Made by a program: the position numbers and the translations under genes. DNA of 64,000 nt from Persicirhabdus sediminis (GTDB lineage: Bacteria; Verrucomicrobiota; Verrucomicrobiia; Verrucomicrobiales; Akkermansiaceae), in assembly GCF_016595495.1 (NCBI RefSeq), contig NZ_JAENIM010000039.1:230659-294658 (forward strand), in the 5' to 3' direction. The notes beneath the pieces were generated by a model that searched no databases, had not been told where the DNA came from, and worked only from the letters and a program-made list of their open reading frames with translations. This document shows positions 1-8,131 of the stretch, in pieces. How positions within the stretch are numbered: position 1 is the first letter of the stretch; each line of letters starts with the position of its first letter.

Positions 1-1190
1 GAAGAACCAGTAGCTGACGAAGCGCCAGTAGCTGAAGATGCACCTCTAGCTGAAGAAGAACCTCTAGCTGAAGAAGAATCTGTATCTGAAGAAGAATCTG
101 TAGCTGAAGAAGAATCTGTAGCTGAAGAAGAACCAGTAGCTGAAGAAGAGCCAGTAGCTGAAGAAGAGCCAGTAGCTGAAGAAGAGCCAGTAGCTGAAGA
201 AGAGCCAGTAGCTGAAGAAGAGCCTGTAGCTGAAGAAGCAGCTGTTTCTGAAGAAGAGCCAGTAGCTGAAGAAGAAGCTGTAGCTGAAGAAGAACCTGTT
301 TCTGATGAAGCACCTGTTTCTGATGAAGCACCTGTAGCTGACGGAGAACCAGTAACTGAAGAAGAACCAGTAGCTGAAGAAGAACCTCTAGCTGAAGAAG
401 AACCTCTAGCTGAAGAAGAACCTCTAGCTGAAGAAGAACCTCTAGCTGAAGAAGAACCTCTAGCTGAAGAAGAACCTCTAGCTGAAGAAGAGCCAGTAGC
501 TGAAGAAGAAGCTGTAGCTGAAGAAGAACCTCTAGCTGAAGAAGAGCCAGTAGCTGAAGAAGAAGCTGTAGCTGAAGAAGAACCTGTTTCTGATGAAGCA
601 CCTGTAGCTGACGAAGCACCTGTAGCTGACGAAGAACCAGTAGCTGACGAAGAACCAGTAGCTGACGAAGAACCAGTAGCTGACGAAGAACCAGTAGCTG
701 AAGAAGAGCCTGTAGCTGAAGAAGCAGCTGTTTCTGAAGAAGAGCCAGTAGCTGAAGAAGAAGCTGTAGCTGAAGAAGAACCTGTTTCTGATGAAGCACC
801 TGTTTCTGATGAAGCACCTGTAGCTGACGGAGAACCAGTAACTGAAGAAGAACCAGTAGCTGAAGAAGAACCTCTAGCTGAAGAAGAACCTCTAGCTGAA
901 GAAGAACCTCTAGCTGAAGAAGAGCCAGTAGCTGAAGAAGAGCCAGTAGCTGAAGAAGAGCCAGCAGCTGAAGAAGAACCAGTAGCTGAAGAAGAACCTC
1001 TAGCTGAAGAAGAAGCTGTAGCTGAAGAAGAACCTGTTTCTGATGAAGCACCTGTAGCTGACGGAGAACCAGTAACTGAAGAAGAGCCAGTAGCTGAAGA
1101 AGAGCCAGTAGCTGAAGAAGCACCAGTAGCTGAAGAAGAACCAGTAGCTGAAGAGGAACCTGTAGCTGAAGAAGAATCAGTAGCTGAGGT
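1..1190 (+). repeat. 18-bp coding tandem repeat array with higher-order duplication
   Basis: About 66 imperfect copies of an 18-bp unit (consensus gaagaaccagtagctgaa) run from the left edge. Variants change the third residue (E/D/A), the fourth (P/S/A) and the fifth/sixth (VA, LA, VS). A 231-bp block at 205-435 recurs at 691-921 with no difference I can find, displaced by exactly 486 bp (27 units). Shorter pieces of the same block occur near 583 and 1021-1080. The unit length is a multiple of three, so gain or loss of copies keeps the frame. Confidence 0.95.
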
Positions 1191-1620
1191 TGCGCCAGCA
1201 ATTTATCATGAGGCTCAGTCAACCAGACGAGGGGCCTACAGATTTAATCAATTCGAGACGTATAAACCAGCACGCTGTGAGGCGAGTGACTTCGCTGAGC
1301 TCGATACCGATTTGCAGAACTTGCTATTAGGTGTTAGTCGCCATTTGGCACCAAGTCAGTGTTGGATTCTAGGTGATGATGCTGAGGTGATATTTGCGTC
1401 AGTTGGATGGCCGAGTTTATTTAACTGGGCAAAAAAGGCATTGTTGTCTCAGCTAGCTCAAGGAACGTCAGCAAAGCCAGTTAGTTTGGCTTGGACTGGT
1501 GGTCGTGTACTCGAATCAGTTGTCATCAACCATGCCGGTAAGGATGTGTTGCTGATCACACTCTTGGTGGAAAAGGCAAGCAAACAGCAGCTTCAGGGTT
1601 TGTCTGAATTGCAGGCATAG
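1..1620 (+). CDS. Acidic hexapeptide-repeat protein, 3' part (5' end outside window)
   Basis: Frame 1 is open from the left edge to the TAG at 1618-1620, so this is the C-terminal 539 residues of a longer protein. About 66 hexapeptide units of the pattern E-E-[EDA]-[PSA]-[VL]-[AS] fill 1-1190. They give a very acidic, Pro/Ala-rich, probably extended or disordered segment with no Cys or aromatic residues. A folded-looking tail of about 140 residues follows, with segments such as CWILGDDAEVIFASVGW and GKDVLLITLLVEK, which suggest a small alpha/beta domain. I do not recognise the tail. A TTG-initiated small ORF at 1312 is only the end of this same frame. The gene for a lipoyl-type transferase follows 20 bp later on the same strand. 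The function is unknown; a spacer or scaffold role for the repeat is inference. Confidence 0.8.
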   Translation, partial: EEPVADEAPVAEDAPLAEEEPLAEEESVSEEESVAEEESVAEEEPVAEEEPVAEEEPVAEEEPVAEEEPVAEEEPVAEEAAVSEEEPVAEEEAVAEEEPVSDEAPVSDEAPVADGEPVTEEEPVAEEEPLAEEEPLAEEEPLAEEEPLAEEEPLAEEEPLAEEEPVAEEEAVAEEEPLAEEEPVAEEEAVAEEEPVSDEAPVADEAPVADEEPVADEEPVADEEPVADEEPVAEEEPVAEEAAVSEEEPVAEEEAVAEEEPVSDEAPVSDEAPVADGEPVTEEEPVAEEEPLAEEEPLAEEEPLAEEEPVAEEEPVAEEEPAAEEEPVAEEEPLAEEEAVAEEEPVSDEAPVADGEPVTEEEPVAEEEPVAEEAPVAEEEPVAEEEPVAEEESVAEVAPAIYHEAQSTRRGAYRFNQFETYKPARCEASDFAELDTDLQNLLLGVSRHLAPSQCWILGDDAEVIFASVGWPSLFNWAKKALLSQLAQGTSAKPVSLAWTGGRVLESVVINHAGKDVLLITLLVEKASKQQLQGLSELQA

Positions 1621-1640
1621 AGCTGAGCATAGAATTTGGC

Positions 1641-2327
1641 GTGGATAAATTATTTGAGCGATTTCATTGCTTGCTAGATCGGCAGCCCCGATGTGCAAGC
1701 ATGAACATGGCTATTGATCAGGTCTTGCTGGAAAGTTCTAGCAATGATCCGATTGTACGTTTCTATCAATGGTCGCGCCCGTCCGTTAGCTGTGGTTATT
1801 TTGTTGCTGTAGCTGAGGTGGAGTTAGCTTATCCCGAGCGCAATTATGACTTTGTGCGCCGCCTTACTGGTGGCGGCATGGTCGACCATCGCAATGACTT
1901 TACGTACTCTATCATTGTGCCAAGAGGACATGCTCTAAGTGAGGCAAAAGGTGACGTATCCTACGAGTTGATTCACCGTGCTGTTTCGCGTGCGCTGCAC
2001 TCTGTTGGGGTGGAGAATGATATGCAGTCAGAGGATACGGGATCTGGCCAAGGAGTGTGTTTTGATACCCCAGTGACAAAGGATCTTGTATTGGCTGATT
2101 CAGGCGCGAAGTTAGCTGGTGCTGGTCAGCGGCGAAATAAATTTGGACTATTACACCAGGGAAGTGTGCTCGCTGATGGTCTTGATGGAAACTTGTTTTC
2201 CAGACATCTGCTAGATGAGTTTGGAAATAGCCGAGGTGACTATCAGCTGAGTGAATTCCAGCTAGAATTGGCAAAAAAATTAGCCGCACATAGATATTCT
2301 AGTGCGGCTTGGAATTTGAGACGTTAG
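1641..2327 (+). CDS. LipM/LplA-type lipoyl (octanoyl) transferase
   Basis: The 228-residue product belongs to the BPL/LplA/LipB fold and should transfer octanoate or lipoate to carrier-protein lysines in the cytoplasm. Visible family marks are RRLTGGGMVDH (about residues 73-83), the acyl-binding lysine region GAKLAGAGQRR (Lys about 157) and LHQGSV (about 171-176). A cysteine sits in GVCFDTP (Cys about 140), the position where LipM octanoyltransferases carry their catalytic Cys, so LipM rather than ATP-dependent LplA is my preferred reading. The GTG start at 1641 lies 20 bp after the upstream stop with no strong Shine-Dalgarno. The C-terminal WNLRR ending is typical, so the protein looks complete although its 3' end contains a terminator hairpin for the opposite strand. 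Confidence 0.8.
   Translation: MDKLFERFHCLLDRQPRCASMNMAIDQVLLESSSNDPIVRFYQWSRPSVSCGYFVAVAEVELAYPERNYDFVRRLTGGGMVDHRNDFTYSIIVPRGHALSEAKGDVSYELIHRAVSRALHSVGVENDMQSEDTGSGQGVCFDTPVTKDLVLADSGAKLAGAGQRRNKFGLLHQGSVLADGLDGNLFSRHLLDEFGNSRGDYQLSEFQLELAKKLAAHRYSSAAWNLRR
2282..2309 (-). terminator. Terminator of the minus-strand FHA gene, inside the lipM-like 3' end
   Basis: A perfect 8-bp stem AGCCGCAC/GTGCGGCT (2282-2289 and 2302-2309) closes a 12-nt loop. Read on the minus strand it is followed by AATTTTTTT, the layout of an intrinsic terminator for the gene ending at 2355. It lies within the last codons of the convergent plus-strand gene. Confidence 0.6.
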
Positions 2328-2354
2328 CTTGATTTGCTAGTGTCAATCAGCTGA

Positions 2355-3128
2355 TTACTCAGCAGCTTCAGCTGGCTCTGCATTGTCAGCAGGTTTCTTG
2401 GAATAATGTTTTTCTATCTCTTTTGGTAGAGATTTGCCATTGGTCTCTTTGTAGTAGCGCAGTGACATGCCGATGAATACAGCCACGCACATGGCGGCAA
2501 AGATTAACAGACCGCGGATGATGGCTGCTGCTTGGCTAGGTTGGCTGTGTGTACGCTGTCTAGCTGGCGCCTGAGCTGCTTGTTCTTTGTATTCTTCATC
2601 TACAGCGTCAACAACTTCGCGGCTGGTAGCTGGAGCTTGTTTCTTTTTCTTTCTTTTGTTCTGTTTGAGAACTGGCGCTTCGATGTCTAACGCGTCTTCA
2701 GCTGGAGTCTCCTCTACGGTGGATTCTTCCGCAGCCATTGGTGGCAGCTTGTTGTCTTTAGTCTCATCGAGGTCAGAAATTTTCTGCGGAGCTGGAGCAT
2801 TTTTCTCCTCTTCGGCGAGGGCATCGAGTTCGGTCTCATCGAGTTCAAAATCTAGCGGAATATCACCGATCAGCAGTTGCATGCCGTCGTAGAGATCCAT
2901 GTGCTCAAGTTTGGTGCTATTGAGCTTGATGCCGTTAGTAGAGTTTTCGTCGTCCATGACAAATCCACCTGGCACTCGCTTCATGGTGCAGTGGTGGGTG
3001 GAGACTGATGGGCAATCGATGACGATGTCGCAATCTGCTCCGCGGCCGATTTTCACGATTTCTCGGTCTAACTTAAAGCGGTATGGTTGCTTGGCTTTTC
3101 CTGGTTCTGAAATGGTGACTCTAGGCAT
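2355..3128 (-). CDS. FHA-domain protein with C-terminal membrane anchor
   Basis: A 257-residue protein. Residues about 23-95 form a forkhead-associated domain with the conserved GR (IGRGADCDIVID), the S-x-x-H turn (SVSTHHC) and the STNGI loop, which normally binds phosphothreonine peptides. An acidic/Lys-rich linker (about 100-198, including a KRKKKK cluster) leads to one hydrophobic segment at about 203-223 (AAIIRGLLIFAAMCVAVFIG) and a short charged tail. With no signal peptide the FHA domain should face the cytoplasm. I use the ATG at 3128; a TTG two codons upstream is possible. It follows coaC by 77 bp on the same strand. No kinase partner is visible in the window. Confidence 0.85.
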   Translation of the reverse strand: MPRVTISEPGKAKQPYRFKLDREIVKIGRGADCDIVIDCPSVSTHHCTMKRVPGGFVMDDENSTNGIKLNSTKLEHMDLYDGMQLLIGDIPLDFELDETELDALAEEEKNAPAPQKISDLDETKDNKLPPMAAEESTVEETPAEDALDIEAPVLKQNKRKKKKQAPATSREVVDAVDEEYKEQAAQAPARQRTHSQPSQAAAIIRGLLIFAAMCVAVFIGMSLRYYKETNGKSLPKEIEKHYSKKPADNAEPAEAAE

Positions 3129-3205
3129 AATCAATTAATATACGCATAAATTAACGTTATATTACATTTCGCAAAGCAAAATATGCGATTGTTTTACATT
3201 CAGGC

Positions 3206-3739
3206 TTATGAAGCAGTCGCTTCAGCTGCCTGAACGATGAGTTCTTCATTGTAAAGTCTACCAGGTCCAGAGTAGCCGCAGGCTAACATGCCTTCGTCTT
3301 CTGGGCCGATAAATTCACATCCATCGGCTTTGAGTTGTTCGACATTTCGCTGGGTAGCTGGGTGCAGCCACATTTTGCCATTCATTGCCGGGGCGATGAG
3401 AACTTTGGCCTTAGTGGCTAGATAGATGCTAGATAGTGGGTCTGGCGCTAGGCCATGGGCAAAGTTGCCAAGTGTATTGGCGGTAGCTGGGGCGACGAGC
3501 ATGAGGTCGGCGCGATCAGCTAGATCAATATGACCGGGTTTCCACGATTGTTTTTCATCTTGCAGGCTAACGAGCACAGGGTTCTGTGAGATCACTTGCA
3601 AGGTGAGGGGAGTGATAAACTCGGTGGCAGCCTCGGTCATCACGCAGTGGACTTCGTGGCCACGCTTCTTGAGTAGCGAGACAATGTTAGCAGCTTTGTA
3701 GGCGGCGATAGATCCGGTGATGCCGAGGATGATGGTCAT
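3206..3739 (-). CDS. coaC: Phosphopantothenoylcysteine decarboxylase (CoaC)
   Basis: The 177-residue flavoprotein matches the N-terminal CoaC half of bacterial CoaBC. It carries the GITGSIAAYKA phosphate-binding start, the VAPATANTLG segment, the PAMN motif in LIAPAMNGKMW, the HPAT segment and the substrate-clamp cysteine in LACGYSG. It decarboxylates 4'-phosphopantothenoylcysteine in coenzyme A synthesis and binds FMN. The CoaB synthetase half is absent here, so a separate coaB is expected elsewhere. It lies 12 bp after gmk in a prfB-gmk-coaC run. Many bacteria carry rpoZ between gmk and coaBC; no omega gene is present here. Confidence 0.92.
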   Translation of the reverse strand: MTIILGITGSIAAYKAANIVSLLKKRGHEVHCVMTEAATEFITPLTLQVISQNPVLVSLQDEKQSWKPGHIDLADRADLMLVAPATANTLGNFAHGLAPDPLSSIYLATKAKVLIAPAMNGKMWLHPATQRNVEQLKADGCEFIGPEDEGMLACGYSGPGRLYNEELIVQAAEATAS

Positions 3740-3751
3740 ATTTTTGTGAGC

Positions 3752-4357
3752 TTATGCTTGGATGAGGCGGCTAACTTTGAGTCGCTCAGCTATGAGCAGA
3801 CTTTTGAATTTAGCGTAGTCTTCTTCGTGAGTGCCAGAATAAATGAGCGAGGTATATTTATTCCAGTACTGCATTTCTTCAACTGAGTTTTTCATGCGCA
3901 AGTCGATGATCTCCTGAGCATCGGTGCCGCGGCCAGAGAGGCGCTTGTAAAGTTCTTCTTCGCTAGGCGGCATGACAAAAACATCAACCAGCGCTTGCTG
4001 GATGATTTCGCTTTGGCATTCACGCACGAGGCTGGCGCCTTGCACGTCGATGTCGAGCACGACGTCGGTGCCTTTTTCCAAATGCTCAACGACCTCGCTG
4101 ATGAGCGTGCCGTAGTTATTGCCGTGGACTTCTGCGTATTCGATGAATTTGTCTTCCTCAACTAACTTCTTGAATGACTCGCGAGTCTGAAAAAAGTAGT
4201 CGACGCCATCTTGCTCGCCTTCACGTGGCTGGCGGGTGGTGCAAGATGTGGAATAAACAGCTTCACCTTCTTCTGTGAGACGGCGGCAGAGGGTGGATTT
4301 GCCGGATCCTGATGGACCGGAAACGAGGAGTAGGATACCTGATCTTTTGTGGCTCAT
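3752..4357 (-). CDS. gmk: Guanylate kinase
   Basis: The 201-residue enzyme phosphorylates GMP to GDP with ATP. The P-loop GPSGSGKST lies at about residues 14-22. It is followed by the GMP-binding TRQPREGEQDGVDYFF segment, EYAEVHGNNYGT and the DIDVQGA motif. Length is typical. The ATG at 4357 lies 1 bp after the prfB stop codon, so the two genes are probably translationally coupled. Only 12 bp separate it from coaC downstream. Confidence 0.96.
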   Translation of the reverse strand: MSHKRSGILLLVSGPSGSGKSTLCRRLTEEGEAVYSTSCTTRQPREGEQDGVDYFFQTRESFKKLVEEDKFIEYAEVHGNNYGTLISEVVEHLEKGTDVVLDIDVQGASLVRECQSEIIQQALVDVFVMPPSEEELYKRLSGRGTDAQEIIDLRMKNSVEEMQYWNKYTSLIYSGTHEEDYAKFKSLLIAERLKVSRLIQA

Positions 4358-4358
4358 G

Positions 4359-5472
4359 TTATTTTTGTTTTCCTTTGAGCATGGCTTCGATGAATGGGTC
4401 GAGGTCGCCGTCCATCACGGATGAAATGTTGCCAGATTCTACGCCGGTGCGCAGATCCTTGGCCATTTGGTAGGGCTGGAAGACGTAAGAGCGAATCTGA
4501 TTGCCCCAGCCAATGTCACCTTTTTCACCGTACGAGCGCTCGCTCTCGGCTTTCTTTTTGTCTTCTTCTATCTGGAAAAGTTTGGCTTTCAGTAGCTCCA
4601 TAGCCAGCTCGCGGTTACGCAGCTGGGAACGCTCCTGAGTACAGCGGATGATGATGCCTGTTGGTTTGTGTTTCAGGATAACCGCTGTTTCCACCTTGTT
4701 GACATTCTGGCCACCAGCGCCGCCTGAGCGCGCGGTTTGGATGTCGATGTCAGATGGATCAATATTGACTTCAATGGTGTCATTGATTTCTGGAGTAGCA
4801 TCGATGGAGGCAAATGAAGTATGGCGTTTGCCAGCTGAATCAAATGGCGATATGCGCACTAGACGGTGCACGCCACGTTCATTTTTCAAGTAGCCGTATG
4901 CGTATTCGCCATCGATTTTGATCGTAGCTGTGCGGCAGCCCGCGCCGTCACCGTCTTGGTAATCCACTGGGCTAACATTGAATCCTTTTGACTCAGCCCA
5001 GCGCGAGTACATGCGCAGCAGCATATTTGCCCAGTCACAGGCTTCGGTGCCTCCAGCGCCTGCGTGAATAGTTAGGTAGGTGTTTGAGCTGTCGTTAGGG
5101 CTGTTGAGCAGCATGAGGATTTCAAAGGAATCCAGCGCTTTGCAGATGTCTGCAAATTCGTTAGCTGCTTCTTGGCACGACTCTGCGTCATCTTCTTCTT
5201 TGGCTAGCTCGATGAGGATTTCCAAATCCTCAGCGCGTTCTTCTAGCTTAAGAAACGGATGCAGGCGCTTTTTCAGCGCATTGGCTTTGTTAACCGTTTC
5301 TTGGGCGGTATTGGCATTATCCCAGAATGATGGTTCAGCCATTAGACCATCGAGCTCGATGATCTGAGATTCCAGATTGGCGACGTCAAAGATACCTTCT
5401 GAGTTCCGATAATCTCTCTGCTAAAGCAGAGGTATCGAACGCCAGAAGGTCAGCGTTATTAGGTTGGCTCAT
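4359..5472 (-). CDS. prfB: Peptide chain release factor 2 with programmed +1 frameshift
   Basis: RF2 reads UGA and UAA stop codons and triggers peptide release. The open frame from 5342 alone would lack the N-terminus. Reading upstream, ATG at 5472 opens 28 codons ([18 protein letters not shown]...) that end CTT TGA C at 5391-5385. A +1 slip on CTT gives GAC and joins exactly to the main frame (...[18 protein letters not shown]), making 370 residues, the normal RF2 length. The SPF stop-recognition tripeptide (about 208-210) and the GGQ catalytic motif (about 253-255, [11 protein letters not shown]) are intact. The in-frame UGA provides the classical autoregulation. Coding segments on the minus strand are 5472-5389 and 5387-4359. 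Confidence 0.97.
5385..5400 (-). promoter_or_regulatory. prfB programmed +1 frameshift site
   Basis: On the minus strand the sequence reads AGAAGGTATCTTTGAC. The slippery CTT codon (5391-5389) is followed by the poorly terminated UGA C context, with a Shine-Dalgarno-like AGAAGG just upstream. This is the canonical element by which RF2 abundance controls its own translation. Confidence 0.95.
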
Positions 5473-5563
5473 ACGCGCTCAGTGATACTCGAAATTTTTT
5501 TTGAGGAAATAGAAAATTGCATCCTTTTTTTGTACGTTGGCTTTGTTATGAATAGACGCGTTC

Positions 5564-6091
5564 ATGGAGAGTAGCCGAGCCATAGTCATACGTACCTATT
5601 CGCTTACAGAATCGAGTTTGATTGTGGTGTGGTGCAGCGAGCAATTTGGATTGATCAAAACCGTGGCGAAAGGTGCCAAAAGTCCAAAAAGTAAGTTTGC
5701 TGGCCAGCTAGATTTGTTTTATTTGGCGGATATTGACATCGTCATGAGCCGAAAAAGTGATTTGCACCAACTGCGCGAAATGCAGCTGGAGCGAACCTAT
5801 GACGGGGTGCGTACATCTTTTCTTCGTACCTTGATGGCCTCGTACTTTGCCAGTTTGCTGGCGAAGATGTGTGAGCCGGAGCACGCAGAGCCACGTTACT
5901 TTGATCTCATTTGCCGAGCGCTTAACTATCTAGAAAATGGCGAGTTAAACTTACGTATTTTGGAGCATTTTGAAAACCAGATTGCCGAGATAGCTGGAAT
6001 TCGTGAGCCCAATAAAAAAGCATACGTGCAAATTTTAGATATTTACGGCGACGTTTCTGAGCTCAGAAATCGATGCCTAGATCGATTGTAG
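5564..6091 (+). CDS. recO: DNA repair protein RecO, short form
   Basis: The N-terminus (ESSRAIVIRTYSLTESSLIV, then GLIKTVAKGAKSPKSKFAGQLDLF) is the RecO OB-fold with its typical KGA(K)-x-x-K-S-x-F loop. The rest is the helical domain. RecO binds single-stranded DNA and helps RecR load RecA past SSB. At 175 residues it is clearly shorter than the usual 220-250. No CxxC zinc-binding segment can be seen in its C-terminal part. It is divergent from prfB, with about 90 bp between the two starts. I see no frameshift downstream that would restore a longer C-terminus, so I treat it as a compact RecO. Confidence 0.8.
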   Translation: MESSRAIVIRTYSLTESSLIVVWCSEQFGLIKTVAKGAKSPKSKFAGQLDLFYLADIDIVMSRKSDLHQLREMQLERTYDGVRTSFLRTLMASYFASLLAKMCEPEHAEPRYFDLICRALNYLENGELNLRILEHFENQIAEIAGIREPNKKAYVQILDIYGDVSELRNRCLDRL

Positions 6092-6202
6092 AAAGTAATT
6101 CCTAACTGCCTGTCCAAATTTGCTTGTGAAATGGTATTTACTGATGAAGCATTATATGCAAATAATTCTGTACCAATAGCCTCCCACAACTAAAAATTAT
6201 CT

Positions 6203-7084
6203 ATGGATAAAGAAAGTTTTGATAAACTTGCAGCTTTCCAAACGAAAGCTGAGTCACTTCGCAAGCGTGGGGAAACGGAAGAGCTTGTCTCTTTTGTTGA
6301 GAAACGTGTGAATGAAGTTGTTGAGAATGATGAGTCTGGTGTCTCATTCTATCAAGAACTGCTAGGTGATATACATCGTGAATTAGGCAATGCTTCTGAC
6401 GCGGTGAAAGCCTATTTAGGCTCCCTATCTTCGATGCAGCCAAAGGGCATGGGCGAAGATTATCTTAGCCGCTACGCTAGAATTAATACGGCAGTGGCTG
6501 TCTTATACGAAGAGGATGGGCAACTCCGAGTGGCCGCTGATTATTATGGTTTGGCGCTAGAAGCTCACGAGGCTGGCGGGGAATCTCAGACTGTGAAGGC
6601 ACTGGGCATTTGTAACAATGTCGCATTTATCCGCAAAACTCTCGAGGAATATGATGCAGCTGAGACATACTATCTCAAGGCATTAGAAATCTGCCATGCC
6701 GTCTTTGGCCCCGAGCACGAAAATACTCTAGTGGTTTATAACAATACAGCCACTTTGTATTCTGTAGCTGGCCACCTTGAGCAAGCTAAGGAACTTTGCC
6801 TAACGGCTCTTAAAGGAGTCGAAAAGACTGAGTCTGTAAATACTCTGGATACAGCGCAGATCCACTTGAGCCTGGCTCATATCTGTGAGGCACTAGGCGA
6901 CCATATCGGTTGTCGTAGGCATTACGAAAATTCCATTCGGATCTATGGTAATCGCATCAAAGATGCTTCTGACCATTATGTTGAGGTGGCGGACCAGTAT
7001 GCAAAGTACCTACGTTCTATTGGCGAAGAGATGGAGGCATTCTCTGTAACGCAGACAGCCAATCTACGTCTGCGTAGCGCCTAA
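6203..7084 (+). CDS. Tetratricopeptide-repeat protein (first of a paralogous pair)
   Basis: A 293-residue cytoplasmic-looking protein without signal peptide. Residues about 75-260 carry four or more TPR-like helical pairs of the kinesin-light-chain type: AADYYGLALEAHEAG, AAETYYLKALEICHAVFG, NNTATLYSVAGHLEQAKEL and HLSLAHICEALGDHIGCRRHYENSIRIYG. It is similar along most of its length to the next gene; compare ICNNVAFIRKTLEEYDAAE with LCNNLAYIYKMSNRLSDAE. TPR arrays mediate protein-protein contacts; no partner is evident. Both genes probably arose by local duplication. Confidence 0.85.
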   Translation: MDKESFDKLAAFQTKAESLRKRGETEELVSFVEKRVNEVVENDESGVSFYQELLGDIHRELGNASDAVKAYLGSLSSMQPKGMGEDYLSRYARINTAVAVLYEEDGQLRVAADYYGLALEAHEAGGESQTVKALGICNNVAFIRKTLEEYDAAETYYLKALEICHAVFGPEHENTLVVYNNTATLYSVAGHLEQAKELCLTALKGVEKTESVNTLDTAQIHLSLAHICEALGDHIGCRRHYENSIRIYGNRIKDASDHYVEVADQYAKYLRSIGEEMEAFSVTQTANLRLRSA

Positions 7085-7182
7085 GGTCGATATCAGCTGA
7101 GGTAAATGGATTTTGTTGAGGCTCATTTTTCTTTTGAGCTGGCCTGAGCTGTGCTACTGGTGGATACGTAGTCCTACAAACA

Positions 7183-8085
7183 ATGAATAACGAGAGAATC
7201 GACTTTTATAACGATCTTCAGGATCGAATCTACAAGCTCTACGAAAACAAGCTTCACGACCAAGCGATAGAAGAGCTATCGGAGGTTGAGTCTGAAGCTA
7301 GGGCTGCACACGAAGAAGCTGCAGATAATGACTCACTGCAGGAGCTGGTGGTTTGTTTAGAAATTCGCGCTAACTATCTACGTGAATCTCGTAAGCGCGA
7401 TGCTGCTGAGAAAACCTATCTGAATTTGATAGAGCTGATTGGCGACAATGAAGATTTCGTCGCTGAGAAGGCTCGTATTGCTGCTAGTGTTGGCATGCTG
7501 AAAGAACGCATGGGTGATGTAGACGGGTCGATTGAGTATCATTTGAAGTCTATCGAGCTGTATGAGTCGATGGCTGAGGCCAGACCCGTGGAGGTTCTAT
7601 CACTTTGTAATAACTTGGCGTACATCTATAAGATGTCTAACCGACTCAGTGACGCCGAAGATCTCTACCAAAAAGCATTGGAAATCTGCCGCGATAATTT
7701 TGGCGTAAAACATGAGTCTACAGCCGCTGTGCTCAATAATCTCGGCGCGATGTATTATTCAGCTGGCCACATTGATGAGGCATTAGAAGCGCATGAATAT
7801 GCTCTCGACGGGCGTTTAGAGTCACTCAGTGATGATCATCTCGACTGTGCTCAGTCATTTGCCAACCTCGCGCTTTGCCATGTGACTCTGTCTAACGCTG
7901 ATGCAGTTAAAGAAAACTTCAGCAGAGCATTAGAAATCTATTCTAAGCATGCTAAAGCTGCCTCATTAGACTACATGTCAGTGGCCTTCAATTACGGAGA
8001 ATTTTTGCGCAAGCAAGGTGAAGACGAGCTCGCACGCGAAGTTGAAAAAGCGGCATCACAGCGACTCAAAGAAGTTAAGGCATAG
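7183..8085 (+). CDS. Tetratricopeptide-repeat protein (second of a paralogous pair)
   Basis: A 300-residue protein with the same layout as the preceding gene. A charged helical N-terminus (about 1-70) is followed by kinesin-light-chain-like TPRs: GSIEYHLKSIELYESM, DAEDLYQKALEICRDNFG, NNLGAMYYSAGHIDEALE and ANLALCHVTLSNADAVKENF. It starts 98 bp after the first copy and is probably co-transcribed with it. No signal peptide or enzymatic domain is present. The substrate or partner is unknown. Confidence 0.85.
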   Translation: MNNERIDFYNDLQDRIYKLYENKLHDQAIEELSEVESEARAAHEEAADNDSLQELVVCLEIRANYLRESRKRDAAEKTYLNLIELIGDNEDFVAEKARIAASVGMLKERMGDVDGSIEYHLKSIELYESMAEARPVEVLSLCNNLAYIYKMSNRLSDAEDLYQKALEICRDNFGVKHESTAAVLNNLGAMYYSAGHIDEALEAHEYALDGRLESLSDDHLDCAQSFANLALCHVTLSNADAVKENFSRALEIYSKHAKAASLDYMSVAFNYGEFLRKQGEDELAREVEKAASQRLKEVKA

Positions 8086-8102
8086 CCTTATAAGACAGGT
8101 AA

Positions 8103-8131
8103 AAAATCCCCGAGCTTTAGCTGTGGGTTTT
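8103..8131. terminator. Possible bidirectional terminator between convergent genes
   Basis: AAAATCCC...GGGTTTT arms with one bulged T surround a short AGC/GCT stem with a TTTA loop. T-rich flanks occur on both strands. It overlaps the stop codon of the minus-strand gene at 8117. Confidence 0.35.

Noticed and set aside
1312-1620. Separate 102-aa gene with a TTG start
   Set aside because: The frame is open without a stop from the left edge through the repeat array, so this is only the tail of the long repeat protein.
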